This document shows, in pieces, positions 52,229 to 61,482 of a stretch of 64,000 nt of DNA; the first letter of the stretch is position 1; every line of letters starts with the position of its first letter. Made by a program: the position numbers and the translations under genes. Source of the DNA: Isochrysis galbana (Eukaryota; Haptophyta; Isochrysidales; Isochrysidaceae); assembly GCA_018136815.1 (NCBI GenBank), contig CM030936.1, forward strand, positions 2,941,079-3,005,078, written 5' to 3'. Below the pieces are notes generated by a model that worked only from the letters and a program-made list of their open reading frames with translations, had not been told where the DNA came from and did no database searches.

Positions 52229-53749
52229 ATGAGCCTCGTCCGCAGGCGGACGCCGAGCTCGCACGCCTCCGAGAGCGCCGTTGCCACCGTGCCACCGCCG
52301 CCTCTTCTTCCCGAGCTGCTTGCGGGCACCGTGGCCACCGCAAAGAGCCAGGTGTTGGTCAAGGCAGGAGAGAAGATTGTGGTTTGGGCACGCGACGGCA
52401 GATCAGAGGTTCGCGCAGGCTACTCCGTCGTCCAGCTGCGGCCTGGAGACTCGTTTGACTTTCTGACGAATTGCGTTGCGGGGGCGACAGAGTATCTAGA
52501 GATAACCCGGCCAAATGGAGAACAGGAGCTACTCAGGGGACCGACCAACCGATGGGTTCTGAGAAATGGGATGGACCCGTTCACCGCTGACACCGTCCTT
52601 GTGAAACCTGCATTCATGCTCTCCACATCAGAGGTCCTCGTCTCGTACACATCGAACGGACAGGATGGCTCGCTCGTTCGGGAGCTCATCACGGGTGGTC
52701 AAGGGGGCCAGATGTTCGTCCCTGAACTCGGTCAACATGTCCACACTTTCTCATGGTCCAATCCAGAAACCGGTGAGGCTGAAGGTTGGACTTTTTCAAT
52801 CCTAAACTTCCGTGCTGCGCAGAGCCTCAAGTTGCTCGTGAATGAGGTGTTGCTTGATGACAAGAGGTACGACGTGATTCTCTTGATGCCCTACAAATGG
52901 AAGAACGGATTGGCGGGGATTGAGAAGCTTTTGCAATACGGTGGCGATGATCCCATCCCCTTATTGCAGCGGGCTGCAAGAGCGGATTTGATGATGCAAG
53001 GAGGGCACGACGGCAGCTGGTCACAATTAAAGGAATTTGTGGAAACCATTGGGATGGAGCTTGCTATGGATGCATCCGGTGACGAGGCACAGCCCGCTGA
53101 GGCCGATGGAAATGACACAAGTGCTACCGCGGCCACCGGCGAGGAAGAGCGGAAGATCATAGATAATGCAGCAAAGGTCACCGTCTTCCTTTGGAAGGAG
53201 CTGGTTGCACCGCTCACCCATGCAGAGCGCCTCGAATTGATAGCTCTAGAGAATAAGCTCAACGTCGAGGTAGAGTTGCAAGCGGAGATAGCAGCACAGG
53301 AAATCCAATTATCGCATATGGGAGCATGGAGCGCACAATGGCTTGCACACATGAAACAGGCCACGCAAATCGAGGCTGAGAGTATGGCCGAGATAGCTGC
53401 GATTGCAAAGGGGGCCGCCGGTGCCGACAAATCCTATTCTCGTGTCGCCGCTTGCTGCTGTTGCTCAGTTGCCGTCAAAACGAGCGGCGGTATCTGGGCG
53501 CAGCTTCACGGAGAAGGGAGCGGTAAGGGAGTCGGAGTCGGCAAGAGTGGACAAAGTTACGACACTCAAGTCTCAGGGGGTACCTCGGGCTCCTACCAGT
53601 ACGACTTCAACAGCCGGTTTGGCGGTGGCAAATTGGGCACTTCTACCAAGGTTAATGCAGACACTGCGGTGAGCTCAGAGAGTCAGGTGAAGCCGCTCGC
53701 TGAAGCTGTTGCTCACACATCCGTCGGCGAACCCGTTTCGAAAGCATAA
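52229..53749 (+). CDS. Band-7/flotillin-like protein, uncertain
   Basis: A 506-residue single-exon ORF. The ATG at 52229 was chosen over the open frame to 51917 because the upstream part is compositional. Beta-rich N-terminal half with GPTNRWVLRNGMDPF, SEVLVSYTSNGQDGSLVREL and GQMFVPELGQHVHTFSW, resembling an SPFH (band 7)-like domain family seen in algal and oomycete proteins. Then helices with heptad character (residues 330-400: LIALENKLNVEVELQAEIAA). Near the C-terminus a Cys cluster (AACCCCSVAV) may be palmitoylated, followed by a Gly/Ser-rich tail. No catalytic motif. The family link is tentative. Confidence 0.5.
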   Translation: MSLVRRRTPSSHASESAVATVPPPPLLPELLAGTVATAKSQVLVKAGEKIVVWARDGRSEVRAGYSVVQLRPGDSFDFLTNCVAGATEYLEITRPNGEQELLRGPTNRWVLRNGMDPFTADTVLVKPAFMLSTSEVLVSYTSNGQDGSLVRELITGGQGGQMFVPELGQHVHTFSWSNPETGEAEGWTFSILNFRAAQSLKLLVNEVLLDDKRYDVILLMPYKWKNGLAGIEKLLQYGGDDPIPLLQRAARADLMMQGGHDGSWSQLKEFVETIGMELAMDASGDEAQPAEADGNDTSATAATGEEERKIIDNAAKVTVFLWKELVAPLTHAERLELIALENKLNVEVELQAEIAAQEIQLSHMGAWSAQWLAHMKQATQIEAESMAEIAAIAKGAAGADKSYSRVAACCCCSVAVKTSGGIWAQLHGEGSGKGVGVGKSGQSYDTQVSGGTSGSYQYDFNSRFGGGKLGTSTKVNADTAVSSESQVKPLAEAVAHTSVGEPVSKA

Positions 53750-54583
53750 TAGCACGACTCAGTCGAGCATTCTGGAGGCACTAACATAGTTCGGGCAGCA
53801 GGGTGCTTTCTCTAACCTGCGATAGTCGCTCACTCGCTTGGTGTAGTAGTACAGACGACCGCATCCTACTTAGTCCCGTGGTTGCCTTTTCCTCGTCCTG
53901 AACTTGTATTGTCTCCCTAGGCTACCGTTGGTGTTGCGCATCTCACGTCCATATCATGCAATCAAAAAAAAGAGCTCATCATCTGTTCCTTCCAATCTCT
54001 CGAGTGATCCTTTCTGGTGGATCAAGAGGGGGAGGAAATCGTCTTGATTTTGTTTGCAAGCATCGCAACTATCGTTATGATGATAGGGTCTATGGGTCAT
54101 GGAGCGCGACCCGCTCCCCTCGCCCCTCTCCGCCCAACCTGCCGCGCCGGCCGACCAGGTGATGGCCGACGCGGCGCAGACGCAGCACCCTCCAGCCAGG
54201 GCCAATCCCACCCAGGTACTCGCGAGCCACGGCCCGAACCGTACCCAGAAAGCCGCACAAACAGAAGCCAACACACCACCAGACCACACCAGACACCACA
54301 ACAGATTAGCCAACCCAGACAAGCTCACGGACAAGAGGGGCCTCAGGGCCCTTCCTCCCATAGGGAAAGCCTCCGGGCTGGGCCCCTACAAAGCCACGGC
54401 ACTGACCTCGTGCGCAAGCACGGGGCACAGGCCAGGCCGGTCAGCAAGACCAACATCGTAACCATCACAGAGCTGTGCAGCTGTCGCATCCGCGATCTAT
54501 CTCCTTGTGTTTGAGGGCGTGGAAAGCCATCTTCCCCGTAGGGGAGCGTTTCGAGTGGATGAGTGCTATTTCCTCGTTAAGAG
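53750..54583. other. Intergenic, no gene seen
   Basis: An open frame starting MERDPLPSPLSAQPAAPADQ at 54099 resembles MERAAPLLF at 46997 and MERAAARPP at 38402 at its first residues, so it belongs to a repeat. No gene is supported. Confidence 0.4.
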
Positions 54584-54584
54584 C

Positions 54585-54640
54585 AACTAAGTTTTTACTT
54601 GGTTGACCCATGGGGGAGGCACGAGCGAACCCCGGATACC
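54585..54640 (+). repeat. Hairpin-headed retroposon, 5' fragment
   Basis: Hairpin AACTAAGT-TTTT-ACTTGGTT (54585-54604, one wobble pair) followed by GACCCATGGGGGAGGCACGA. Confidence 0.55.
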
Positions 54641-54885
54641 GAAGACAAAGGAATGAAGAGGGGAAGGGGAGGGGGCGGAGGAAAGGGAAGTTAAGGGCGA
54701 TGACAGTAGGGATGGGGAAGTACCCTAGTCCAGTAGCCAGTAGGTGAGTAGCCCAGAATCTTCAGATGTGTTTTTTTATGGCATCAGCACGCGTCAAGGT
54801 GTACGGGTAGGTGCGCTGAGGGTTGTCGTGTTAGTACCGGGCTAGTGGGAGTAGTGGTACTAATGCTCAGTTATATTATACCCAA

Positions 54886-55198
54886 CCCGCCCTGTTTACT
54901 CCCTTGTGCGTTCCTGCGCCTGCGCCTCTCTCCTCTCTCCCGTAGCGTCTTACCTTTTCCCGCCACGTCTTCCGTCCCGATGTCCGACGCTTGTGACCCC
55001 CAGCCCTGTGATGCTTCCGTGTGCTGCTACCCTCAGAGTGCCGAGCCCCTGGGCGGCGCGCCAGGGCCAACCCCGCTCCTTGTTCATACGCATGCTCCGC
55101 ACCCGACGGCCGACGTCTCCCAAACCCCTATTCCGTCCCTCCCCACTCCCTATGTTGATACAATGCCCACTTATGATCCACAACTTCATCCACACCAC
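54886..55198. repeat. Interspersed repeat C, copy 2
   Basis: Similar to 21107-21450. It is cut at CACACCAC by the inverted-repeat element that starts at 55199. Confidence 0.6.
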
Positions 55199-57259
55199 TA
55201 GGGCGGTCAAACAGGGCTTTTAACTTCTAAGGGTGAAAATTCACTAAGTCAAGATTGAGGTTTTATCGCGAGATCTTAGGATATGCTACTGGAAATGGGT
55301 ATATTAGGCAGAATCTAATGAGAAATATGCACATTTTCGACGCCATTCAACACACAGACCCCAAAACGTTTTCGCGCTCGTGCGAAATCGACGTCGACCA
55401 CAAAAGTGCACCACAGGTCGCGCTGTGCGACGCGCGCCTGCGTTCCCCGGGCACGGTTACCCCCGGGCAGGCAGTACAAAACCCTGCGCGGGCGCACCGC
55501 GTCGCCTGCGCCCTCCACCTCGCCCCTGCTGGCATCTACTGCCAGCCCCTCGCGCGTATGCAGTGCGCGGCAGGCCGCGAAGCATCAAAATGACGGTGCT
55601 GCGCATGATGGACTGCCCCATCACGCGCGGCACCGCCTCAGCATGGTGGGAGCGGGTGCCTGCTGGCCTCCTGGCCGCGCAGACCCTCGCCAGAGCGGCC
55701 ACAGGCCGCGTGCGAGGCCACTGGCGAGGCCAGCGACCATCGCTGCGGCCGCCATCGCGCGCCGCCGCAGGAGAAAAAGATCAAATTGATTATAGTTTTG
55801 CCAAATTATAACCTTAGTAATTCTAATTTTAGTCTTCATTTCACCAGTCCAAGACACATATGAGCACAATACATGACCATCAGCATGCCCAAATGCCAAT
55901 GTTTCGGTAGCCAACCAGTCTTACCATATGAGACTGTCGAATCATCGAGAGAAAAGGAGGGGCTGTCTCTCGAAATCGAACGTGAGACGCTCGAAAACAC
56001 GAGGCTGTCCGTCAATTCAGCACGTCAATGCGAAAACAAAATTACTTTTTGTGCTCCATGTTGGGATGTTGTGCTATAAAAACGGGAGAACTATTGACTG
56101 ACCCGTGCTTGGCGGGCACGACCTGTGTGTCTCCGAACGTGAATGGCCTTGGAGGTCATCCGTGTGTACAAAAAATTCCAAAAGTTGGCTCGAGATGAGC
56201 GCAAAGCAGCCGGTGTCCAATCGTGATTCACGACACGATTGCCCACAGAAATCGATCGCAACCATCACGCCTGAAGCTTTCAGGCCGGTGCTTGGCTAGA
56301 TTACATATTGAATCTACTAGTAGCCAAAAGAACGGGCGGTGTAGAACTCGAAATTCGCCCTTCTGCCCAATTTTCGAGCCCTCCGTGCGGAGAAAAATTC
56401 TCCCTTTAGACGTCAAACAAAAAGCTATCAATTCCACAGTACTGTTCGGCCGCGCGCGTCGCGCCGTCGCAGATCACGCTGCAGGCTAGCTTAAATTACA
56501 TTTCTAGATTGCTACCAGCCCTATGATGCACGTGAAAATCCGAGGAGCCGACGAAAACATAGAGAGAACACCTGCCGCCGATGCTCTGGTTGAGCATTGG
56601 CGGCAGGTGTTCTCCCTGCCTCACAGCGTCGAAAGACGAGTCGGGAACCTGACGTTTGGGGCGGCAGAGGCATTGTAGGTACGGGCCTGGTCGACCTGCG
56701 CCAGAGCGGGCGCGATCGGCAGCGCACCTGTCCCGCCAGCGGCCAACAAACTTTTGTCGACCAGCGAGCAGCATCGAGCGCCATGGCGTCCTGGTGCTCC
56801 AGCTCCTCGTCAATCGCGAGCCCGGGCGAATCCTGCGGGGCGAGGGTCGGGACAGTCAAGGAGCATTCTATGACAGCCTAATGGGCCGTGTGCGAGCTGT
56901 GTGTGGTGTGTGGTGCGCATGTGCATGCGCGGACGTCATCGCTGGGGCACCAGGGTTTGAAATTTGCTTTATTGGCAATATGGGGCGTCGGACCCCTAAT
57001 TTAAGAAGTGTGTAGGCACCTTTTAGACTAAAGAAACACATCTCTCAGTGGGAGCGACGTCTAGTTCGGCTCGTGTGAGCCGCCAGAGCGTGTGCAAGGG
57101 GGGGGGGTCCGACGGGACTTCGCACCGTCTTTTCGGACGAGGATTCTGAAAAGGCGGGGAGACCCTCCGAGCCGCTTTCGCCGGGGCTTTCCGCTCACGG
57201 TCAAAAATGTCGACCCCCCCCAATATTAGTACTTAAAAAGCCCTGTTTGACCGCCCTAA
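55199..57259. mobile_element. TAGGGCGG inverted-repeat element, full copy
   Basis: A 2.06-kb element with inverted termini TAGGGCGGTCAAACAGGGCT (about 25 bp, continuing TTT), flanked by ACACCAC on both sides (55192-55198, 57260-57266). The undisrupted site CATCCACACCACCACAGCTA can be read in reverse complement near 14135-14160, confirming the boundaries and a 7-bp duplication (or 8 bp with one change). A 23-bp hairpin with one mismatch lies at 56564-56614. No convincing transposase frame, so non-autonomous. Related copies: 15693-17331, and single termini at 21455, 38942 and 60861. Confidence 0.85.
56564..56614. repeat. 23-bp hairpin with 5-nt loop, copy 2
   Basis: Arms 56564-56586 and 56592-56614, one mismatch. 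Same hairpin as 15911-15961 in inverse orientation. Confidence 0.85.
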
Positions 57260-58020
57260 CACCACCACAGCTACCAACAGGCCTAGTGGGCAACGCTCAG
57301 GCACACAAACGCGAGGTCATCCAGGCAGTCGGCAGTGATGTACCAAGGCCCGCAACCACGCACACGGATGCGCTTTGCAACAATCAAGTCGCGGTCTATG
57401 CTTCATGGGTACCATATTGTATACGTACTACAATTATCTTGCTATTTTGGATACTTTCTAATTCCGGGATGAAGACATGGGGCGTACTCGTACTGGCCAA
57501 GATGTCTTGCTTGGCGACGACTGCGTGACCTCCGGTTTTAGTGATTGTCATTGAGGGTAAGAACGTTGTGAACATATGAACATGGTAGGAAGAGGAAGAA
57601 GGAAACCTTCTCAACAAATCAGAGGAGAGGACCATTTCTAGTTCATCTAGATCGGTGTTTCGAAGAGCGGTGCAGAGGAGACGGAGACGCACGTGGACTG
57701 CCCCGTAACAACAATCCCGCAGGGCGGTGATGTTCGAGCGAGAGCCCCCCCCCTCTCCTTCCCCCTCTCTTCCGTACTAGGCCCCTTCAAACAACGATGC
57801 CCATAAGAAAGATCGCGCTAATGAGGCAGAAGGTTTGCGACGGTCAGCAGTGAATGGCGAGAATGTGCTGCACGTTTAACCACATACTCCAGTGGAGGCA
57901 TTGGTCGTCGATGGGTGGCGATACCTCCAGTCCCTCAAATCTTTCTAAACACTTCAATTGAACTCCCTTTTTTTCACAACCATCTTGTTTCATGGTCACG
58001 CGATCGGCTGCCAGCTCCCA
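57260..58020. other. Intergenic, no gene seen
   Basis: Short open frames only; a 57.75-kb C/T run. Nothing recognised. Confidence 0.4.
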
Positions 58021-58506
58021 TCAAGAAAACATCTTGGTATGCCTGCCCGTAGCTAGGAGCGCGCCGCTGGCATTTCCTCGTCGCAAGTCAACCCTCGTGA
58101 ATCCGAGTCGTCGACCATACTTAAGAACAGTGCCCAGTGCTACGATTGTGTCTCCAGGATGCGCTGCCGCCATGAAAGTCTGATTCATTTCGACAGAGAT
58201 GCCTGCCCGCGACGGATCACGGCCGAGCAAGGCAAGAGTGCCAACAACATCGACAATAGTCGCTATAACACCGCCGTGCAGTGTTCCATAGTTATTGACC
58301 AATGCATCTGTCACAACCAGTTCGCACGTGGCGCCATTTTCACTCATGTCGGTGACCATCATCCCCGCAGTTTGAAGGCAAGCGTCAAAATGACCAGCTG
58401 ATGAAAACTGGCCGAGAAGAACCGTCGCATCATTGGACCGCCGCGCTCTCTCGATAAAAGATTCTCCGGCTGCGCCACAGAGTCTGCGGAGCAGCAGCCG
58501 AACCAT
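58021..58506 (-). CDS. Hot-dog fold thioesterase
   Basis: 161 residues, ATG at 58506. The core is NNYGTLHGGVIATIVDVVGT, the 4HBT-family active-site segment with HGG and the catalytic Asp (TIVD), then MNQTFMAAAHPGDTIVALGT and a final strand with GRRLGFTRVDLRR. Its size and layout match acyl-CoA thioesterase 13 (ACOT13), which cleaves medium- to long-chain acyl-CoA, often in mitochondria. The N-terminus (MVRLLLRRLCGAAGESF) could serve as a mitochondrial presequence. No intron. Divergent from the ORF at 58734. Confidence 0.88.
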   Translation of the reverse strand: MVRLLLRRLCGAAGESFIERARRSNDATVLLGQFSSAGHFDACLQTAGMMVTDMSENGATCELVVTDALVNNYGTLHGGVIATIVDVVGTLALLGRDPSRAGISVEMNQTFMAAAHPGDTIVALGTVLKYGRRLGFTRVDLRRGNASGALLATGRHTKMFS

Positions 58507-58733
58507 CCACTTCCGTTCTTCACGAGCCCACTGCTGAGAGGCGCCATCTTTTCTTTACTCACTATTCGTAGAGGCACGAGCTTCTTGGATCAGCGAGAAC
58601 TAATGTACTCTACTCTAGAGTACTCTACTCTAGAGGTAGAAATGATCTACTCTAGGTACGCAGTATTAGCACCGTCAAGAAACCAACGCGAACCGGAGCG
58701 AGCGGCCTCGCGCGCCACCGCCGTGGGCTCAGG
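58507..58733. promoter_or_regulatory. Divergent promoter region
   Basis: 227 bp between opposite start codons. It contains three TACTCTA(C/G) words and CTAGAG repeats at 58610-58655 (CTACTCTAGAGTACTCTACT), partly palindromic. Confidence 0.5.
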
Positions 58734-59567
58734 ATGTCGAGCGACACCAGCAGTACAGGGAGCAGCCCACAACGTGGCCGGCGTGATATGCTAATGCCAT
58801 CAGTGCGGAAGATCGGCTCTCATCCATGCACGCCTGGGAGTTTCGAGTCGGCGATGGCTGAAACTCTCGCGAAGAAGCTGGTGTCCCGCCATGTCGGAGC
58901 GTCAATGCCCAACCTAGGCTCGCTTGAATACCCGGATATTGGAACAGCTGGAGCCATCGCCGTTGAAGGTGGATTCCGCCGCGAGCACGTCAAGTCACGC
59001 CGTGGCCCATCTAACACGCTCAGGCACGACGCCGACAACGCTTCTCAGTCGCCTCGCCCGGAACAGTTGCAGAGGGCCTCATCGGACTCTACACTGGATC
59101 TGCGAGTGACAAAGGCCTCCAACGTTGCCAACCGCCAAGGTTCTCTTGTTAGCAATGGGAGATTCCGTCTAGCTGTCAAGCCGCCATGGCCAAGACCTTC
59201 GCCTCGCCGCCATTCTCGTGGGTTCGAAGTACGCGTCGTCCCTTCTGTCAGCCCAAGACTCCTTAGCCCTGCAAAAGATTGTGATGGCAGCTCTCCCAGC
59301 TCCGTGGCGACTCATAGTCTAGATGAATGCTTGGACCAGATGATTGACACTGCAGCCCCTATGACTTGCGCTTTGGACGCCGTCACAAGGCACAGCCTTG
59401 CATTGACATCAAGAACACATCCAATGATGATGCCTGAAAACATGTCGTGTGAAAAAAGTCGCTCTCTACTGTTGGATGCTTTGGCAGCTCAAAAAGAGCT
59501 ACTCCTCGTTGAAAAAGAGGCATTAGTGGCAACGAATGCTGCAATTCGTCGGTTTTTGCAGCCGTAA
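58734..59567 (+). CDS. Hypothetical Ser/Pro-rich protein
   Basis: 277 residues starting MSSDTSSTGSSPQRGRRDML. It is rich in Ser, Pro and Arg and mostly disordered, with potential proline-directed phosphorylation sites (SPRP, SPRLLSPAK). The last 40 residues form a likely amphipathic helix (LLLDALAAQKELLLVEKEAL) suited to coiled-coil pairing. No family recognised. Coding signal is strong. Confidence 0.6.
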   Translation: MSSDTSSTGSSPQRGRRDMLMPSVRKIGSHPCTPGSFESAMAETLAKKLVSRHVGASMPNLGSLEYPDIGTAGAIAVEGGFRREHVKSRRGPSNTLRHDADNASQSPRPEQLQRASSDSTLDLRVTKASNVANRQGSLVSNGRFRLAVKPPWPRPSPRRHSRGFEVRVVPSVSPRLLSPAKDCDGSSPSSVATHSLDECLDQMIDTAAPMTCALDAVTRHSLALTSRTHPMMMPENMSCEKSRSLLLDALAAQKELLLVEKEALVATNAAIRRFLQP

Positions 59568-59656
59568 GATACTCAGCTGTTGGTAGATCGTATACTTGCT
59601 CCCTTACGTGTTCTTGTGATGCATTGCGTAGTTTGAGCTTGATCCTGCTACTAACA

Positions 59657-59780
59657 CTAGGGGTGGGTAAAAACTTTTATCCGAATTCGCCCAAACTTGT
59701 CGGCCAAACTTGCGTGATTCTTGTAGCTCACTGCCCAAATTTGTCGTCAAACTTGTGGCAATTTGTGGTGCCGCAAGTAC
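59657..59780. repeat. End of a TAGGGGT-type element, AAACTTG words
   Basis: TAGGGGTGGGTAAAAACTTT followed by repeated AAACTTG/AAATTTG words. The other terminus is not found here, but 3735-3776 reads as the complementary end of a relative. Confidence 0.5.
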
Positions 59781-59880
59781 GTCCGCAGCGCGTTTCCCTT
59801 GAGGAACACAAAAAAAAAACTCGCAACTAGCGATCGCGCGCGCGCGTCCGACGCCGACCTACCTGCACCTGCACCTCGAA

Positions 59881-60300
59881 CTATCAGTAAAACTGATAGG
59901 GTCATGGGGGCCCCGTGCCCCCCTTCCTCCATCGCAGACACCCCCTGGGTGGGCCTGCACACTCAACCTCAGCCCCTGCCTGCTGGCAGGGGCTGAGCTG
60001 ACATCATTGCTGGCCCAGACCCTCGCCGAGCGCGCGCCGCGCGCCGCACGCACTCGCCTGCACTGGCCCTCGCTCGTACTGACCCCTACTCCACCACTGA
60101 GCCACAGACCACCTGAGCCGACAGGAAGGCACCCAGGGCCAGCGACCAGCGAGGCCAGCGAGGGAGAGGCAGGAGAGGCCAGGGGCCCAGCCCCAGCCTC
60201 CACTGCCCCCCTGAGCTGCCCTTGCTGGCCCTCTGGGGGGACCCGAGGGGCCCCTCAGAGGGGGGCCATGGCGCGCGCAGGCATCGCACGCCCGTAGGAG
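59881..60300 (+). mobile_element. Hairpin-headed retroposon, 5' two thirds
   Basis: Starts with a perfect hairpin CTATCAGT-AAA-ACTGATAG (59881-59899), then GTCATGGGGGCCCCGTGCCC, then a stretch matching 14880-15060 (CCAGCGAGGGAGAGGCAGGA). The 3' third found in 15060-15519 is missing. Confidence 0.65.
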
Positions 60301-60548
60301 AACGAAGAGAACGACGTAAAAAGCACGACAAAAATAACGAAAAACGACACGATCTGACACACAAAAAGGTAATACTCACGCCTGTTTTTTACGGTATGAT
60401 TTCAGGCCGACACCTCGAGCGACATGCGAATGCCGCGAAAGCGCGGCGACACTTGAAAAAGACGCGAGAAGAGGGGGCCGAGACCGCCCAGGGGCACGAA
60501 GTGTCACGAGCAACAGGCGTTTACGTTTGTTTTGCCACAGGAACACCA

Positions 60549-60598
60549 AATAAAAAAATTTTCCAACTGGGAAGATGCGCACCTGCAAGTATAAACTT
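60549..60598. repeat. Repeat E, truncated copy 3
   Basis: AATAAAAAAATTTTCCAACT GGGAAG region, same as the start of 2407-2533. Confidence 0.55.
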
Positions 60599-60860
60599 AG
60601 TTGATTGTGGTTTATGATCTATGATCTATGAGCTATGAGGCTCGTTTGCAACTTGAACTTGAACTTGAGGTTCCCTTCTTTTTCACGCTCCCCCCGCCTG
60701 TTTTATTTTGATATAGAAGCAGCTTTGCACTTCAATTTTGCCGGTCGGGCACGTGGATGCATGCTTCGCTTCCGGCGGCGCACGCGTGCATCAGGGCTGC
60801 GAACCAAGCTCATGCATGACTCATTCTCGCGGGCGACTACGCGACTACTCCTATAGGCTA

Positions 60861-60900
60861 TAGGGCGGTCAAACAGCTATTTTAACTTCTAAGGCAAGTG
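60861..60900. repeat. Solitary TAGGGCGG terminus
   Basis: TAGGGCGGTCAAACA then TTTTAACTTCTAAGG, as at 55199. No partner terminus. Confidence 0.55.
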
Positions 60901-60982
60901 CGGCGGGCGGCTGCTCCACTCTCAATCCTAGATGTTAAATAACACAGGACACAGGAGGCGCTGGTGCTGGTGCTGGTGCGGT

Positions 60983-61482
60983 TAAGGGGGTCCAGAAAGA
61001 TGGAACCTATTGATCCAACACTTACACTTAGGGGCCTGAGCAATCACAACATAAGTGGCAACACTTAGGGCTTAGGGGGGTGGCGGCCAACATTTTCCAA
61101 CCTTTCTATTTTTCTATCGCGCGGCGCGCGGCGCGCGAGCCCCACCACGAGCCACCCCCGCCCCCCGCTGCCCGTTGGGCGTTGGGCGCCGGCTGCGTTG
61201 GGCAATATTTCCGTCAACACTTAGGGGGTTTCTAGGCTAGATGGGAAATACGTATTTACCGTATTTGGCCAGAGACCAAATACATATGTATTTGGCTGTA
61301 TTTGAAGCGTGTCCTGGGTTGTAGGCCTCGAATGTATTTGAAATGTATTTGGCCGAAGGCCAAATACATATGTATTTGGCTGTATTTGCAGGCCCCTGCA
61401 CCGTATTTCCCATCTAGGGTTTCTAGTCAATCATCAACATCAATCTTTCCCGGATTTTTAGCAATCTTTCTGGACCCCCTTA
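60983..61482. mobile_element. Second-level nested element, TAAGGGGG termini
   Basis: Exactly 500 bp, with perfect 19-bp inverted ends TAAGGGGGTCCAGAAAGAT and a perfect 8-bp target duplication GGTGCGGT (60975-60982 and 61483-61490). The termini differ from the CTAGATG family, but the 8-bp duplication also suggests hAT. It contains CACTTAGGGG words and the third element. Confidence 0.92.
61236..61418. mobile_element. Innermost nested CTAGATG-family MITE, GTATTT word
   Basis: 183 bp with inverted ends CTAGATGGGAAATAC, flanked by a perfect 8-bp duplication GTTTCTAG (61228-61235 and 61419-61426). It consists largely of GTATTT/AAATAC words. Confidence 0.92.
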
